The translations under genes and the position numbers were made by a program. A stretch of 64,000 bases of DNA from Planctomycetota bacterium (lineage in GTDB: Bacteria > Planctomycetota > PLA2 > JAEUHO01): assembly GCA_020631815.1 (NCBI GenBank), contig JACKGW010000001.1, positions 186,001-250,000 of the forward strand, read 5' to 3'. Position 1 is the stretch's first letter. Each line of letters starts with the position of its first letter. Shown in pieces: positions 36,275 through 45,242 of this stretch. The notes below the pieces were generated by a model that was not told where the DNA came from, did not search any database, and saw nothing but the letters and a program-made list of their open reading frames with translations.

Positions 36275-36928
36275 CTACCCGCCGTTCCTTGGATCGACGC
36301 GCACCTCCGACTCTCCCGTGAGAACGTCGATCCGCACCGCGCCTCGAGCGACGTTGAACGAAGAGCCCTCGCGCCCGAACTGGCTGTGGATGTGGCCATG
36401 GATGTGGACGCACGGTCGCCGTTCGGCGATCAGGGCGGCGAGGCTGGGACTACCGGCGCGGTATCCCGAGGAGGTCTGGTCGAGGACGCCGTACGCCGGG
36501 GAGTGGGTGACGAGGACCGTGCGTTGGTCGACCTGGTTGGCGAGCTGCCGAAGGTCCATGGCGATCTCCTCTTCTCCCCTTTCGTGGATGCCGCCCATGA
36601 AGGGCAGTGAGTACTGGTAGCCGACGAAGCCCCAGCCGCCGAGCTCGATGCGACGTCCGTGCAAGTCGTGAAACTGATCCCCTGGCGGGTGCCAGACCAC
36701 CATGTCGTCGTTGCCCATGACGAAGAGGACAGGGCAAGCGAGTCCCTGCAGGGTCTTGGTCAGGATCTCGCCGCACTCGCGCTGACCATCGCGCACACTC
36801 ACGTCGCCGCGTCGGCGCTCGAGCAGATCCCCCGCCAGCACGACGACGTCCGCGCCAGCAGCGTGCTCCACGATGGCGTCGAAGAGGTCCTGGCGCCCAT
36901 GGAGGTCTGACATGGCCAGCAAGATCAT
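36275..36928 (-). CDS. Metallophosphoesterase (YfcE-like phosphodiesterase fold)
   Basis: A 217-residue calcineurin-like phosphoesterase. Metal-binding motifs are in order: D8-x-H10 (MSDLHG), G33-D34 (LAGDLL), G72-N73-D74 (VMGNDD), THSPAYG, and a final HGHIH. All are intact. The small size fits cytosolic phosphodiesterases acting on nucleotides or phosphoprotein-like substrates; specificity is unknown. AAGGAGG lies 10 nt before the ATG. It follows the lipoprotein gene by 38 bases on the same strand and is likely in the same transcript. It converges on the HEAT-repeat gene across a 134-base spacer that may hold a decayed family C fragment. Confidence 0.88.
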   Translation of the reverse strand: MILLAMSDLHGRQDLFDAIVEHAAGADVVVLAGDLLERRRGDVSVRDGQRECGEILTKTLQGLACPVLFVMGNDDMVVWHPPGDQFHDLHGRRIELGGWGFVGYQYSLPFMGGIHERGEEEIAMDLRQLANQVDQRTVLVTHSPAYGVLDQTSSGYRAGSPSLAALIAERRPCVHIHGHIHSQFGREGSSFNVARGAVRIDVLTGESEVRVDPRNGG

Positions 36929-36966
36929 CGCCGTGCGGCCTCCTTGTGGCCGGGTTCGACGCTCCG

Positions 36967-38379
36967 CTAGCGCACCGACCCGTACGGCGTCGTGTTCTCG
37001 ATCCACACGCCGAGGCGGTGCACCTCGTCTCCACGAGGACTGTGAACGACCCGCTTGCCGACTGGATGGAAGGCACGCGAGGCGGGTAGGTCGACCGTCG
37101 CGCGCTGCAGTCGCAGCTCGGGAAGCTCGATGGTCACGGCGACAGGCTGACGTGATCCCAGGGTCGTCGCAAAACTCGGAACGGGTTGCACGAGCTCGGC
37201 GAAGACGATCTCCAGGCCGAGCTTGCCGTCGACTGACTCGAGGGACATCGAAGTCCCGTCTTGAAGGGTGCCGATGATGGGGTCGTACATCTCTTCGGGG
37301 GGCACCCCGGCGCCCTCGGCGCTCGGCCGCACCAGCATGGACCAGTCCGCGATCTCGTAGTCCTGCACGTACGCGTGCTGCCGGACGTGCTGACTCATGA
37401 CGCCGGCCACCGGGGCGGACGTGAGCGTCAAGACCTGCAGGAGGCGGCTGCCAGGAGGGCGCGTGGGCGTGCCCGCAGCCGTCGCGGAAGCGGCCCCGGG
37501 CGGCACGTCGAGCAGCTCGACGCGAAGACGACGTGCTTCCGATGGGGCGGAGACGGCCGCATCGAGCAGGGCGTCCAAGCCCAGCACCGTCGGCCCGATG
37601 GGCAGGTCCCGCGGCGTTTCCCGCGCGCGCTCGTTCGCCGTCGACGGGGACTGCGGGGTCCATGCCACGCTGTCGACGTCGCGACCTGGCGCGACCCGCA
37701 CGTGGATGGCGAGATCCGCTCTTCCGCTCGGATGCGACATCCTGCCCAAGACCACATCGGCGTCGGGCTCGACCGTGCGCACACCAACACTCGACATCAC
37801 GGCGCGCGTCGGAAGCTGGACCTCCACGGACGGTCCTCGCCGGCTACAGCGAAGCCGAGCGGAGCGTAGGGCCCCCAGACGGCCCGACGTCGTGGCGCGC
37901 CACGCCAGCCACGTGGTTGCCTCGCCGTCTCGTGACGGCGCCGCGCAGAGCTCGATCGCAAGCCCTTCTTGCAGCACGTCGACAATCGGGTCTGCGATGT
38001 AGACGCCGCCCGTCTGCGTGGCTACGCCCTCCGACCGCGTGACGACACCTCCCGACTTCGTGACGTCGACATCGGCGACGTAGGGCGTGGAGGCCACGGC
38101 GTCCAAGGTGCCGACGTGGCCGGGTTCGAGGCAGAGGCTCCCCTCTGCCACCTCCTTGCCCTGGGGCTCCTGGACGATGCGAATGTCGACGCGGTAATGG
38201 GGGCCCGACGGCGCTGAAGCGGATGAGGCCACGAGCGCCGGGAGAGGGGCGACGGAGATCGCCGTGCTCGGCAGGACCTTGTCCGTAGCGTCCTCGTTCG
38301 ATCGAGGACAACACGGTCGCCGCCCCGCACAGCCAGTCAGGGCCAGGAAGGCCAGTATGCCGATTCCCACCGCTCGCAT
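36967..38379 (-). CDS. Hypothetical lipoprotein
   Basis: A 470-residue protein with a clear lipoprotein signal (LALTGC, cysteine at about 17). GGAGG lies 4 nt before the ATG. The mature part is beta-rich with repeated phrases such as PYVADVDVTKSGGVV and FHPVGKRVVHSPRGDEVHRLGVWIENT. The segment QDYEIADWSMLVRPSAEGAGVPPEEMYDPIIG has a pattern reminiscent of secretin-like subdomains, but I cannot identify the family. It is preceded by the LamG-like gene and followed by the phosphoesterase gene, all on the minus strand. Confidence 0.7.
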   Translation of the reverse strand: MRAVGIGILAFLALTGCAGRRPCCPRSNEDATDKVLPSTAISVAPLPALVASSASAPSGPHYRVDIRIVQEPQGKEVAEGSLCLEPGHVGTLDAVASTPYVADVDVTKSGGVVTRSEGVATQTGGVYIADPIVDVLQEGLAIELCAAPSRDGEATTWLAWRATTSGRLGALRSARLRCSRRGPSVEVQLPTRAVMSSVGVRTVEPDADVVLGRMSHPSGRADLAIHVRVAPGRDVDSVAWTPQSPSTANERARETPRDLPIGPTVLGLDALLDAAVSAPSEARRLRVELLDVPPGAASATAAGTPTRPPGSRLLQVLTLTSAPVAGVMSQHVRQHAYVQDYEIADWSMLVRPSAEGAGVPPEEMYDPIIGTLQDGTSMSLESVDGKLGLEIVFAELVQPVPSFATTLGSRQPVAVTIELPELRLQRATVDLPASRAFHPVGKRVVHSPRGDEVHRLGVWIENTTPYGSVR

Positions 38380-38457
38380 GACGCCTCCACCACGACCACC
38401 CTCGGAAGGAGACGTCATGCCGGAGTCACACCAAGCGCCTCGTGAGCTGCGCGTTCC

Positions 38458-40134
38458 CTACGGTAGGGGCTCGAGCACCAACGCGTCGAACCAGAGCGAG
38501 TAGCGGCCATCGTGCGCGCGGCGCTCCAGCAGCCGCAGGTGGAACACGTGCTCTCCGGCGGCAAGAGACACCTCGCCGAGTGCGGAGAGGGCCGCCCCCG
38601 CGTTGCCGTCGATCCCCCGGATCGTGGCTCGCGGCTCCGCCACCATCGCAGCGTCCCCGTCATCGAACCGCCACGAGAAGGGCGACACCATGCCGTCTGC
38701 ACCGAGATGCTCCAGGCCGGGCCCGAGGAGGTGCACGCGGTAGCGGCCGGCTTCGAGAGCACGAACCAAGACCGACGCCTGATGTCCTCCCTCATCGGGC
38801 TCCTGGTCACTCCAGATCTCCACATTGAGCCCCTCGGACTGCGCATCGCGCTGCGCGAGGTACCACTGCGCGCTTCGACCTCCGCGCTCGGCTTCGATGA
38901 CGATGGGTGTGGTTGCCCCGCCCCCGTAGCTCGCAAGCGCGTCCCGAACGGCCGCGGGCGTGCAGGCGGACACCCACGTCGCACCGTCGATGGCATGCCG
39001 ACGCGCCTTGTCGACGCGGTCACCCATCCACACATTCCCCGGAGCGAAGTCGGGGCAGAGGATGGTGGCGTCGTCGCACGTGAGCGATTGCTCCGGCACG
39101 AAGTCCTCCACGTAGCGCGCTCCCTCCGTGATGCGCAGGGCGCGCAAATCGAGCTCGGCCACGCGGTTGGCCAAGCCGTGTTGGCGGGCGCCGATCGAGA
39201 GGTTGCCCGTTCCTGGCAGCAGGTGCGTGCGCGGCAGCGACCGCGCCGCCACCAGGCACCCGTCGCGGAACAGCCGTAGGACGGAGCCGTCGCTGGTGGC
39301 GGCGACGTGCTCCCAGTCATCGCGAATCGCGAGGGGTGGGCTTTCGACCGAGAACCACGCGTCCGGTGCTACGGCCATCGTCAGCTCGAGAGACGCTCGA
39401 CCGTCGCCTCGCGCATTGCGACGAAGGGCAAACCCGAGCTTGGTCGCGGTGGGGAGCACATCGGGGGCCATCTCGGGCCACGCTTCGTCGCTGAGCAGAT
39501 ACTGCGCACTGGTTGGGTGCGGCCAGCGCACCCAGGCCTCGACCGTGGTCGGCGAGTCCCATTGGACCAGCCCGGCCGACCCGTCCAGCACGACGCGGTT
39601 GCGTCCGTGAAAGCGCAGGGGCGCAGCGTCTTCGGCCCAGGCCTGCCACGCGAGGAAGCGGTCCACGGCTGGCGCGAACCGGTAGGCGTGAACACGGTCG
39701 ATCCACCAGGAGAGATCCCAGCTCTCCGGCGCATCGGCCGGCGCGATACGGCGAGCGCGCGCGGCCGCGCGGGGCCCGCGAGCCAGGAGCCCCGAGATGG
39801 AGGACGCCAACCCCGACCGCTCGACGCGGTCTTCCTCGCACTGGAGGACCTCCAGGTGCCGCGAGGCCCGCTCCGCCACGTCGTCGGCCCCACTCGCCAA
39901 GTGAAGGAGCGCGCGGCGCGCGGGCTCGCCCAGCATCCGAAGCCTGTCGAGCGCCTCGCGGGACCCGTCCGCGACCAACGCCCGCACGGTGTCGGTTGGC
40001 AGGTCCACGCTCGGACCGTGGGTCAGGACCCACTCCACCGCGCGCGTCTCGTCAGGCTGGGGGGAAGCGCCGACCTGGGAGCCCAGCACGCACAGGAGAC
40101 CGAGGGAGCGACCGATCCGACCGTGCACGCGCAT
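38458..40134 (-). CDS. Exported LamG/concanavalin-like domain protein
   Basis: A 558-residue protein with a signal peptide (about 1-23). After a helical N-terminal part with an LVADGSREALDRLRMLG repeat, residues 170-330 form a LamG/concanavalin A-like jelly roll (VEAWVRWPHP, DDWEHVAATSDGSVLRLFRDGCLVA, GNLSIGARQHG). The C-terminal 160 residues form a further beta domain, with RYRVHLLGPGLEH and WFDALVLEPLP, resembling carbohydrate-binding modules. No catalytic residues are evident; it is probably a surface sugar- or protein-binding factor. First in a likely operon with the lipoprotein and phosphoesterase genes. Confidence 0.75.
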   Translation of the reverse strand: MRVHGRIGRSLGLLCVLGSQVGASPQPDETRAVEWVLTHGPSVDLPTDTVRALVADGSREALDRLRMLGEPARRALLHLASGADDVAERASRHLEVLQCEEDRVERSGLASSISGLLARGPRAAARARRIAPADAPESWDLSWWIDRVHAYRFAPAVDRFLAWQAWAEDAAPLRFHGRNRVVLDGSAGLVQWDSPTTVEAWVRWPHPTSAQYLLSDEAWPEMAPDVLPTATKLGFALRRNARGDGRASLELTMAVAPDAWFSVESPPLAIRDDWEHVAATSDGSVLRLFRDGCLVAARSLPRTHLLPGTGNLSIGARQHGLANRVAELDLRALRITEGARYVEDFVPEQSLTCDDATILCPDFAPGNVWMGDRVDKARRHAIDGATWVSACTPAAVRDALASYGGGATTPIVIEAERGGRSAQWYLAQRDAQSEGLNVEIWSDQEPDEGGHQASVLVRALEAGRYRVHLLGPGLEHLGADGMVSPFSWRFDDGDAAMVAEPRATIRGIDGNAGAALSALGEVSLAAGEHVFHLRLLERRAHDGRYSLWFDALVLEPLP

Positions 40135-40225
40135 CTCGAGCCTCCCGTGTCCGAGTCTCCGACCGGGAGAACGGACCGCCCATTCTCGCGTTCACTCCGC
40201 GGGTCAGGGCGCGGGGCCCGAGCTT

Positions 40226-40386
40226 GTCCGAGGACACTCGGGCAGCAGTCGCCGCACCCCTCGCTCCGGCATGGCCCAGCTCGAGTCCGGATCCTCTGAG
40301 GTCAGGAGGCCGCCTCCGCCCCGGATTCTCGTCGTGCCTGTGGCTCGCTTCGGCCCCGGTGCCCTCGCGACGGAGTGTTTCCAGAC
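40226..40386. repeat. Family C element (copy C1), MITE-like
   Basis: A 161-base element in the 300-base divergent spacer between the LamG gene and the permease gene. Its right half shares CTCGTCGTGCCTGTGGCTCG and CTTCGGCCCCGGTG with the copy at 62105-62266. Its ends (GTCCGAGGACAC and GAGTGTTTCCAGAC) are a degraded form of that copy's 12-bp inverted repeats. Both copies lie in divergent promoter spacers. The rest of the spacer shows only the permease ribosome binding site GGGAGG at 40422-40427. Confidence 0.75.
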
Positions 40387-40434
40387 AGACCCCAGGGGCC
40401 CTCGCATCTAAAGTCCGCGTCCGGGAGGCCGCGG

Positions 40435-42246
40435 ATGGACGGGCACGGCTGGGTGGCGATCGCGGTCCTCGTGGTCGCCACCGTGCTGTTCATCAAGAAG
40501 TGGCTGCCGGTGGGCGTCACGGCGCTGTCGATCCCCGTGGTGCTCCACGTGACGGGGGTGCTCCCGAAGGCCAGTGACGCGCTGCGTGGCTTCAGCAGCC
40601 CGGCCGCGGTGGCCATCGGGGCGGTGTTCGTGCTCGGCACGGGCCTGCGTGAGAGCGGCGTGGCCACGCTGCTGGCCCGCGGCATCCAGGCCTTGGGCGG
40701 GCGCAGCGAGGCGCGGCTCTGCCTCTTCGTGATGATCGCCACGGCGGCGCTGTCGGCGTTCATGAGCAACGCCGCCGTGGTGGCCATGCTGCTGCCCACC
40801 GTTCTCGTGCTGTCGCGGCGCTCGGGCGTGGCGGCCTCGCGGCTGCTCATGCCGCTGGCCTTCGCTGCCGTGCTGGGCGGCACGATCACGATGGCCGGTA
40901 CCGCCGGCAACATCCTGGTGGCCGACTACATCACGGGGCCCGAGGTGCCTGCGGGCATTCCGCCGCTCCAGCTGTTCGACTTCACGCCCATCGGTCTGGC
41001 CATCACGGCGGCGGGCATCGCCTTCGTGGTGCTGGTCGGGCGATGTCTGCTGCCGCGCAACCTCGCCGACGACCGGCGTCGCAAGCGCATGCCCGAGGAC
41101 GTTGCGAAGAGCTTCAAGCTGTCCGAGTCGCTGCTGATGTTCGGCGTGCGCGAGGCCTCGCAGGCGGCGGGCCGCACGCTGGGCCAGCTCGACCTGCCAG
41201 GTCAGTACGGGATGAACCCGTTGATGGTGCGCCGTCCGGCACCCATGGGCGACAAGTGGATCCCGCCGGACGCGGGTGTGGTCCTGCAGCCCGGCGACCG
41301 GCTGTACGCGCAAGGGGCCGAATCGTCGGCATGGCTGCTGGCCGAGAGCGAGATGCTCCAGTTCGGCCTCGCTGGCCCGCGCGCGGTCGAGCGCATCCTC
41401 GGACGGGGCACGACGTTGGCCGAGGTCGCACTCCCGCCGCGCAGCCTCTATCTCGGCAAGACGCTCGAAGAGGAAGACTTCACCGCGCGCTATGGCCTGC
41501 AGGTCTTGGCACTCTGGCGAGCCAACGGGGAGGAGATCGAGGAGCCCCTCGGCCACAGGCTGGACGTGGGTGACAACTTCCTCGTGTCGGGTACGGCCCG
41601 CGCCGTCCATCGCCTCGAGACGCAGGCCGACTTCACGGTGCTGACCGACCAGAGCCAGGTCGAGGACGTCACGCGCGCCCCGCTGGCCATCGGCATCCTC
41701 GTGGCGTGCTTGGTGCCGGTCGTGGCATTCAACATGCCGTTGGCCCTGGCAGCCCTCGGCGGTGCATTGCTGATGGTCGTGACGGGATGTGTGACCAAGC
41801 CCGCCCTGCGACGGGCCGTCGACTGGAACGTGCTCGCCTTGATCGTGGGCACGCTGCCGCTGGGCTTGGCGCTCGAGATGCATGGGATTGCCGACGTTGC
41901 CGCGAGTGCGGTTGTCGACGTGGGTACGTCCGCGTCATCCGTGGGCGTGATCGCGATCCTGTTCGCGCTGGCGGCGGTGCTCGCCACGCTCACCAGCAAC
42001 GCGGCAGCTGCCCTGATCGTGGCGCCCGTGGCAGCCCGCGCCGCGGCCGTTGCCGGGCTGCACCCGACCACCGCCCTGCTGGCCGTGGCCTATGGGACGT
42101 CCTGCGCGTTCGTCCTGCCCTTTGCCCAGTGGAACCTGATGGTGGCGGTGCCCGGCGGCTACGGGAACCGCGACTACCTGAAGATGGGCAGCCTCGTCAC
42201 GCTGGTCTACGCGATCGTGGCCATCGCCCTGCTCTCCCTGCGCTGA
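40435..42246 (+). CDS. SLC13/DASS-type permease with two TrkA-C (RCK_C) domains
   Basis: A 603-residue inner-membrane transporter. Two hydrophobic blocks (about 1-210 and 405-600) flank a soluble middle of two TrkA-C-like domains, seen as GMNPLMVRRPAPMGDKWIPPDAGVVLQPGDRLYAQG and RSLYLGKTLEEEDFTARYGLQVLALWR. The membrane part has the paired sodium/substrate loops SNAAVVAMLLPTVL near 118 and TSNAAAALIVAPVA near 520, the SNA/SNT motif of the DASS family. It likely imports dicarboxylate, sulfate or phosphate with sodium. The GGGAGG site lies 7 nt before the ATG. Confidence 0.88.
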   Translation: MDGHGWVAIAVLVVATVLFIKKWLPVGVTALSIPVVLHVTGVLPKASDALRGFSSPAAVAIGAVFVLGTGLRESGVATLLARGIQALGGRSEARLCLFVMIATAALSAFMSNAAVVAMLLPTVLVLSRRSGVAASRLLMPLAFAAVLGGTITMAGTAGNILVADYITGPEVPAGIPPLQLFDFTPIGLAITAAGIAFVVLVGRCLLPRNLADDRRRKRMPEDVAKSFKLSESLLMFGVREASQAAGRTLGQLDLPGQYGMNPLMVRRPAPMGDKWIPPDAGVVLQPGDRLYAQGAESSAWLLAESEMLQFGLAGPRAVERILGRGTTLAEVALPPRSLYLGKTLEEEDFTARYGLQVLALWRANGEEIEEPLGHRLDVGDNFLVSGTARAVHRLETQADFTVLTDQSQVEDVTRAPLAIGILVACLVPVVAFNMPLALAALGGALLMVVTGCVTKPALRRAVDWNVLALIVGTLPLGLALEMHGIADVAASAVVDVGTSASSVGVIAILFALAAVLATLTSNAAAALIVAPVAARAAAVAGLHPTTALLAVAYGTSCAFVLPFAQWNLMVAVPGGYGNRDYLKMGSLVTLVYAIVAIALLSLR

Positions 42247-42368
42247 GGGGCCTCCCCGCGCCGCAGGCTCCGGTCCGCGGACGGGGCAGGAGACCCGAGC
42301 GCCCGATCGCCGGGGGGCGACGCCCCGCGCACCGGGTACCTTGACTCGCCCGCTTTGGAGGACTCCCC

Positions 42369-43661
42369 ATGCGCGCCCTGCTCCTGATCGCCCTGGGTCT
42401 GGCCCTGGTCGCCCCCGCCGCCCTCGCCGAGGACCCGCCGACGTTCAGCGTCGAGACGCTTGCGCCGCAGGCGGACGACCTCCAGGACGGCTGGACGATG
42501 GGTTCCGGTGACGCCGCCGCGGACCAGCCGAGCGCCGACGCGATCATGGAGATCGCCAAGGCCGTGGGCCTGAGCGACCTCGAGGTCTATCCCGAGGCAC
42601 GTCGCCTCACCGCCCCCGAAGGTCCCACGGTGGACGTCGCCTACATCGACGTCGACACGGACCCGGGCACGTTCCGCAAGGCGCTCGACGAAGCCGCCGC
42701 CGCCAAGGGTTGGGTCGTCCGCGAGGCGAGCACGCCCTACCGCCTGCTCGTCGTCGGCGGAACGGGCGCAGGGCAGGAAGCGGCCATCCGCAACCAGCTC
42801 GAGCATCTCGTCCGACGCTTCGTCGGCATGGCCGAGACGCGCCTCATGGCGCGCACCCGCCACGAGGACGAGCGTCTCGCTTCGGAGGCGGCTGCGCGCG
42901 ACTTCCTCGAGCGCGGCAAGTCCCTCGGCGTGGACGCTTCGGCGCTCGACACGCTCGAGGCGTTCCTCCACTGGCGCGCGTGGGGTGCTGCCGACGGCAA
43001 GATCAAGACGGCCGAGGCCAAGCTCAAGAAGACGCCCGACGACGCCGAGTCGAAGAAGACGATCGAAGAGAACAAGCCCATCCGCGACAAGGAGAAGGAC
43101 GCGTACATCGCGCTGGCCAAGAAGGCGTTCGCTCCGGATCGTCGCGTTCCCCCGACGGGTTGGCTGCCGGTCTCGGTTGCGGGTCGTTCGGGCGGCATGC
43201 TGCTCGAGAAGAAGGACAAGGCCCTGTTGCCCGAGGCCGTGCACCTGCTCGAGGTGGCGGTCGACGCCGAGACGCGCTCTCCCAACCCGACCCTGGCCTA
43301 CGAGAACCGCTACAACCTGGCCTGCGCCTACGCCCTGCAGACGCGGATCGACGACGCGTTCGACATGCTCGAGAAGGCACTCGAGGCCGGCTCCACGCAG
43401 CCGCCCTTCCAGTTCGGCCCCTCGTTCCTGCACATGCGCGACAAGGACCCCGACATGGGCGTCCTGCGCAAGGACCCGCGCTGGGACCCGCTGATCGAGA
43501 AGTACTACTCGGACAAGATCAAGAAGTGGGAAGAGGCCCAGAAGAAGAAGGGCAACAACCCCCACGGCACCAACCCGCACGGTGACGACCCGAATGCGGG
43601 TGGCGATGACGACAAGGGTGGCGACGAGGACGGGGGTTCCGAGGACGAAGGCGGCGAGTAG
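42369..43661 (+). CDS. Exported TPR-like protein of unknown function
   Basis: A 430-residue protein with a signal peptide (about 1-20, ending ALAE). The first 150 residues are a mixed domain with VAYIDVDTDPGTFRKALDEAAAAKGWVV. The later half is helical, and NPTLAYENRYNLACAYALQTRIDDAFDMLEKALEAG is a TPR-like repeat, followed by DPRWDPLIEKYY, as in peptide-binding TPR proteins. The C-terminal 40 residues are acidic and glycine-rich. GGAG lies 7 nt before the ATG. No partner gene is obvious. It converges on thiolase across a family A repeat. Confidence 0.75.
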   Translation: MRALLLIALGLALVAPAALAEDPPTFSVETLAPQADDLQDGWTMGSGDAAADQPSADAIMEIAKAVGLSDLEVYPEARRLTAPEGPTVDVAYIDVDTDPGTFRKALDEAAAAKGWVVREASTPYRLLVVGGTGAGQEAAIRNQLEHLVRRFVGMAETRLMARTRHEDERLASEAAARDFLERGKSLGVDASALDTLEAFLHWRAWGAADGKIKTAEAKLKKTPDDAESKKTIEENKPIRDKEKDAYIALAKKAFAPDRRVPPTGWLPVSVAGRSGGMLLEKKDKALLPEAVHLLEVAVDAETRSPNPTLAYENRYNLACAYALQTRIDDAFDMLEKALEAGSTQPPFQFGPSFLHMRDKDPDMGVLRKDPRWDPLIEKYYSDKIKKWEEAQKKKGNNPHGTNPHGDDPNAGGDDDKGGDEDGGSEDEGGE

Positions 43662-43667
43662 CGCGCG

Positions 43668-43802
43668 GAGGTGTCTGAACCCGTGCCACGGCGCATGGCG
43701 CCAGTGGAACGGGGTCTGACACCGAAGTGCGCCTTCCGCTTGGGTTCAGACCCCGTGCCCGCGGCGTCGCCAAGGCGACGCCGCATCACGGGATCAGACC
43801 CC
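43668..43802. repeat. Family A repeat pair (copy A5), overlapping the thiolase stop codon
   Basis: Two hairpins fill the gap between the convergent TPR-like and thiolase genes: GGAGGTGTCTGAACCC at 43668 with GGGGTCTGACACC ending near 43722, then GGGTTCAGACCCCG near 43743 with GGGATCAGACCCC ending at 43802. The last arm read on the minus strand is GGGGTCTGATCCC and contains the thiolase TGA. The layout is that of copy A1 with the units in opposite order. Confidence 0.87.
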
Positions 43803-44984
43803 GCGCTCCACCAGCGCTGCGAGGCCGAGGCCGCCGGAGATGCAGAGCGTGGCGACGCCGCGCTTCGCGCCGCGCTCCTTCATGCTGTGCAGCAGCGTGA
43901 CCAGGATGCGGCAGCCTGTGGCGCCGATCGGGTGGCCCAGCGCGATGCTGCCGCCGTCGACGTTCATGCGATCCAGGTCGATGCCCAGCTCGCGGTTGCA
44001 GGCCAGGACCTGCGCCGCGAAGGCCTCGTTCAGCTCCCACAGGTCGATGTCGTCGATCGACAGACCCGTCTTCTCGAGCAGCTTGCGAACCGCGGGCACC
44101 GGCCCCAGGCCCATCTCGCGCGGCTCGACGCCGGCCTCGGCGTAGGCCACCAGACGGGCCTCCGGGGTCACACCGTGCTGCTTCACGGCGTCGTCGCCGA
44201 GCACGACGATGGCGGCCGCGCCGTCCGTGATGCCGCTGCTGTTGCCGGCGTGCACGGTGCCGTTCTTGCGGAACACCGGGGGCAGCTTCGCGATCTGCTC
44301 GATCGTCACGTTGTCGCGCGCGTGCTCGTCGGCGGTGAAGTCGTACGTGCCCTTCTTGCGGTCCGTGATCTGGATCGCGACCTTCTCGGCGTCGAAGCGC
44401 CCGCGCTCGCGCGCGGCCTGGGCGCGCTGCTGGCTGGAGAGCGCGTAGCGGTCCTGCTCCTCGCGCGGGATGCCGTAGCGGTCCACGAGGTTCTCGGCCG
44501 TCTCGCCCATCAGCTGGTCGGCGAGCTTGCAGTGGAAGCCGTCCTGGTACATCCCGTCCACGATCTGGTCGTGACCGAGGCGGTAGCCCCAGCGCGCGCG
44601 CGGCAAGAAGTAGGGCGTGTTCGACATGCTCTCCATGCCGCCCGCGAGAACGATCTCCGCTTGGCCAAGCCGGATGGCGTCGGCACCGAGCAGCACGCTC
44701 TTCAGCCCGCTGCCGCAGGCCATGTTCACGGTGTAGGCGGGACTCTCGACGGGCACGCCCGCGCGCACGGCGACCTGCCGACCGGTGCTGGGGCCCTGTC
44801 CCGCCTGGCGACCATGGCCGAAGATCGACTGGTCCACGGCCGAGGCCTCGACGCCTGCGCGGCTCAGCGCACCGCGCGCCGCGGCCTCGCCGAGATCCGG
44901 GGCTGACAGCGGGGCCAGCGTGCCGCCGAAGCGGCCGATCGGGGTGCGTGCCGAGCCGGCCAGCCAGATCGCCGTGTCGCGCAT
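43794..44984 (-). CDS. Acetyl-CoA acetyltransferase (thiolase)
   Basis: A 396-residue thiolase. The acyl-accepting cysteine C90 is in NMACGSG, H351 is in ALGHPIGATG and the second catalytic cysteine C381 is in LCISGGLG; NEAFAAQ is at about 319-325. This is the degradative or biosynthetic acetyl-CoA C-acetyltransferase type, joining two acetyl-CoA or cleaving 3-ketoacyl-CoA. The ATG at 44984 gives the family start. The final residues Gly-Val plus the stop come from a family A repeat arm, adding a small species-specific tail. It could work with the hydroxyacyl-CoA dehydrogenase at 15 kb. Confidence 0.94.
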   Translation of the reverse strand: MRDTAIWLAGSARTPIGRFGGTLAPLSAPDLGEAAARGALSRAGVEASAVDQSIFGHGRQAGQGPSTGRQVAVRAGVPVESPAYTVNMACGSGLKSVLLGADAIRLGQAEIVLAGGMESMSNTPYFLPRARWGYRLGHDQIVDGMYQDGFHCKLADQLMGETAENLVDRYGIPREEQDRYALSSQQRAQAARERGRFDAEKVAIQITDRKKGTYDFTADEHARDNVTIEQIAKLPPVFRKNGTVHAGNSSGITDGAAAIVVLGDDAVKQHGVTPEARLVAYAEAGVEPREMGLGPVPAVRKLLEKTGLSIDDIDLWELNEAFAAQVLACNRELGIDLDRMNVDGGSIALGHPIGATGCRILVTLLHSMKERGAKRGVATLCISGGLGLAALVERGV

Positions 44985-45242
44985 GGGGGTCTCCACGCCC
45001 GGTCCCCGCCATGAGCCCCATGGCGAGGAGGGGGGCGTGAGGGTAGCCCACGACCTGCAGGGCGCTGGCCTCGTGGCGCGGTGCCGCCGCGTGCACCGCC
45101 GACCGAGGGCCACCGGGGAAGGTGGCGGCCCCCGCGAGCGTGGGTACCCTCCCGAGCGAGACCTCGCCGCTCGCGCCTTCGCGTCGCGCGCCCGTCGCAG
45201 GGCCCTCGCGCCAGGGCCGTGCCGGTCTCGCGGGAGGGCGAG

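Noticed and set aside
41040..41660. Frame break or fusion in the middle of the permease gene
   Set aside because: The soluble middle is a pair of TrkA-C-like domains, a standard layout for this transporter family, and the reading frame is continuous.
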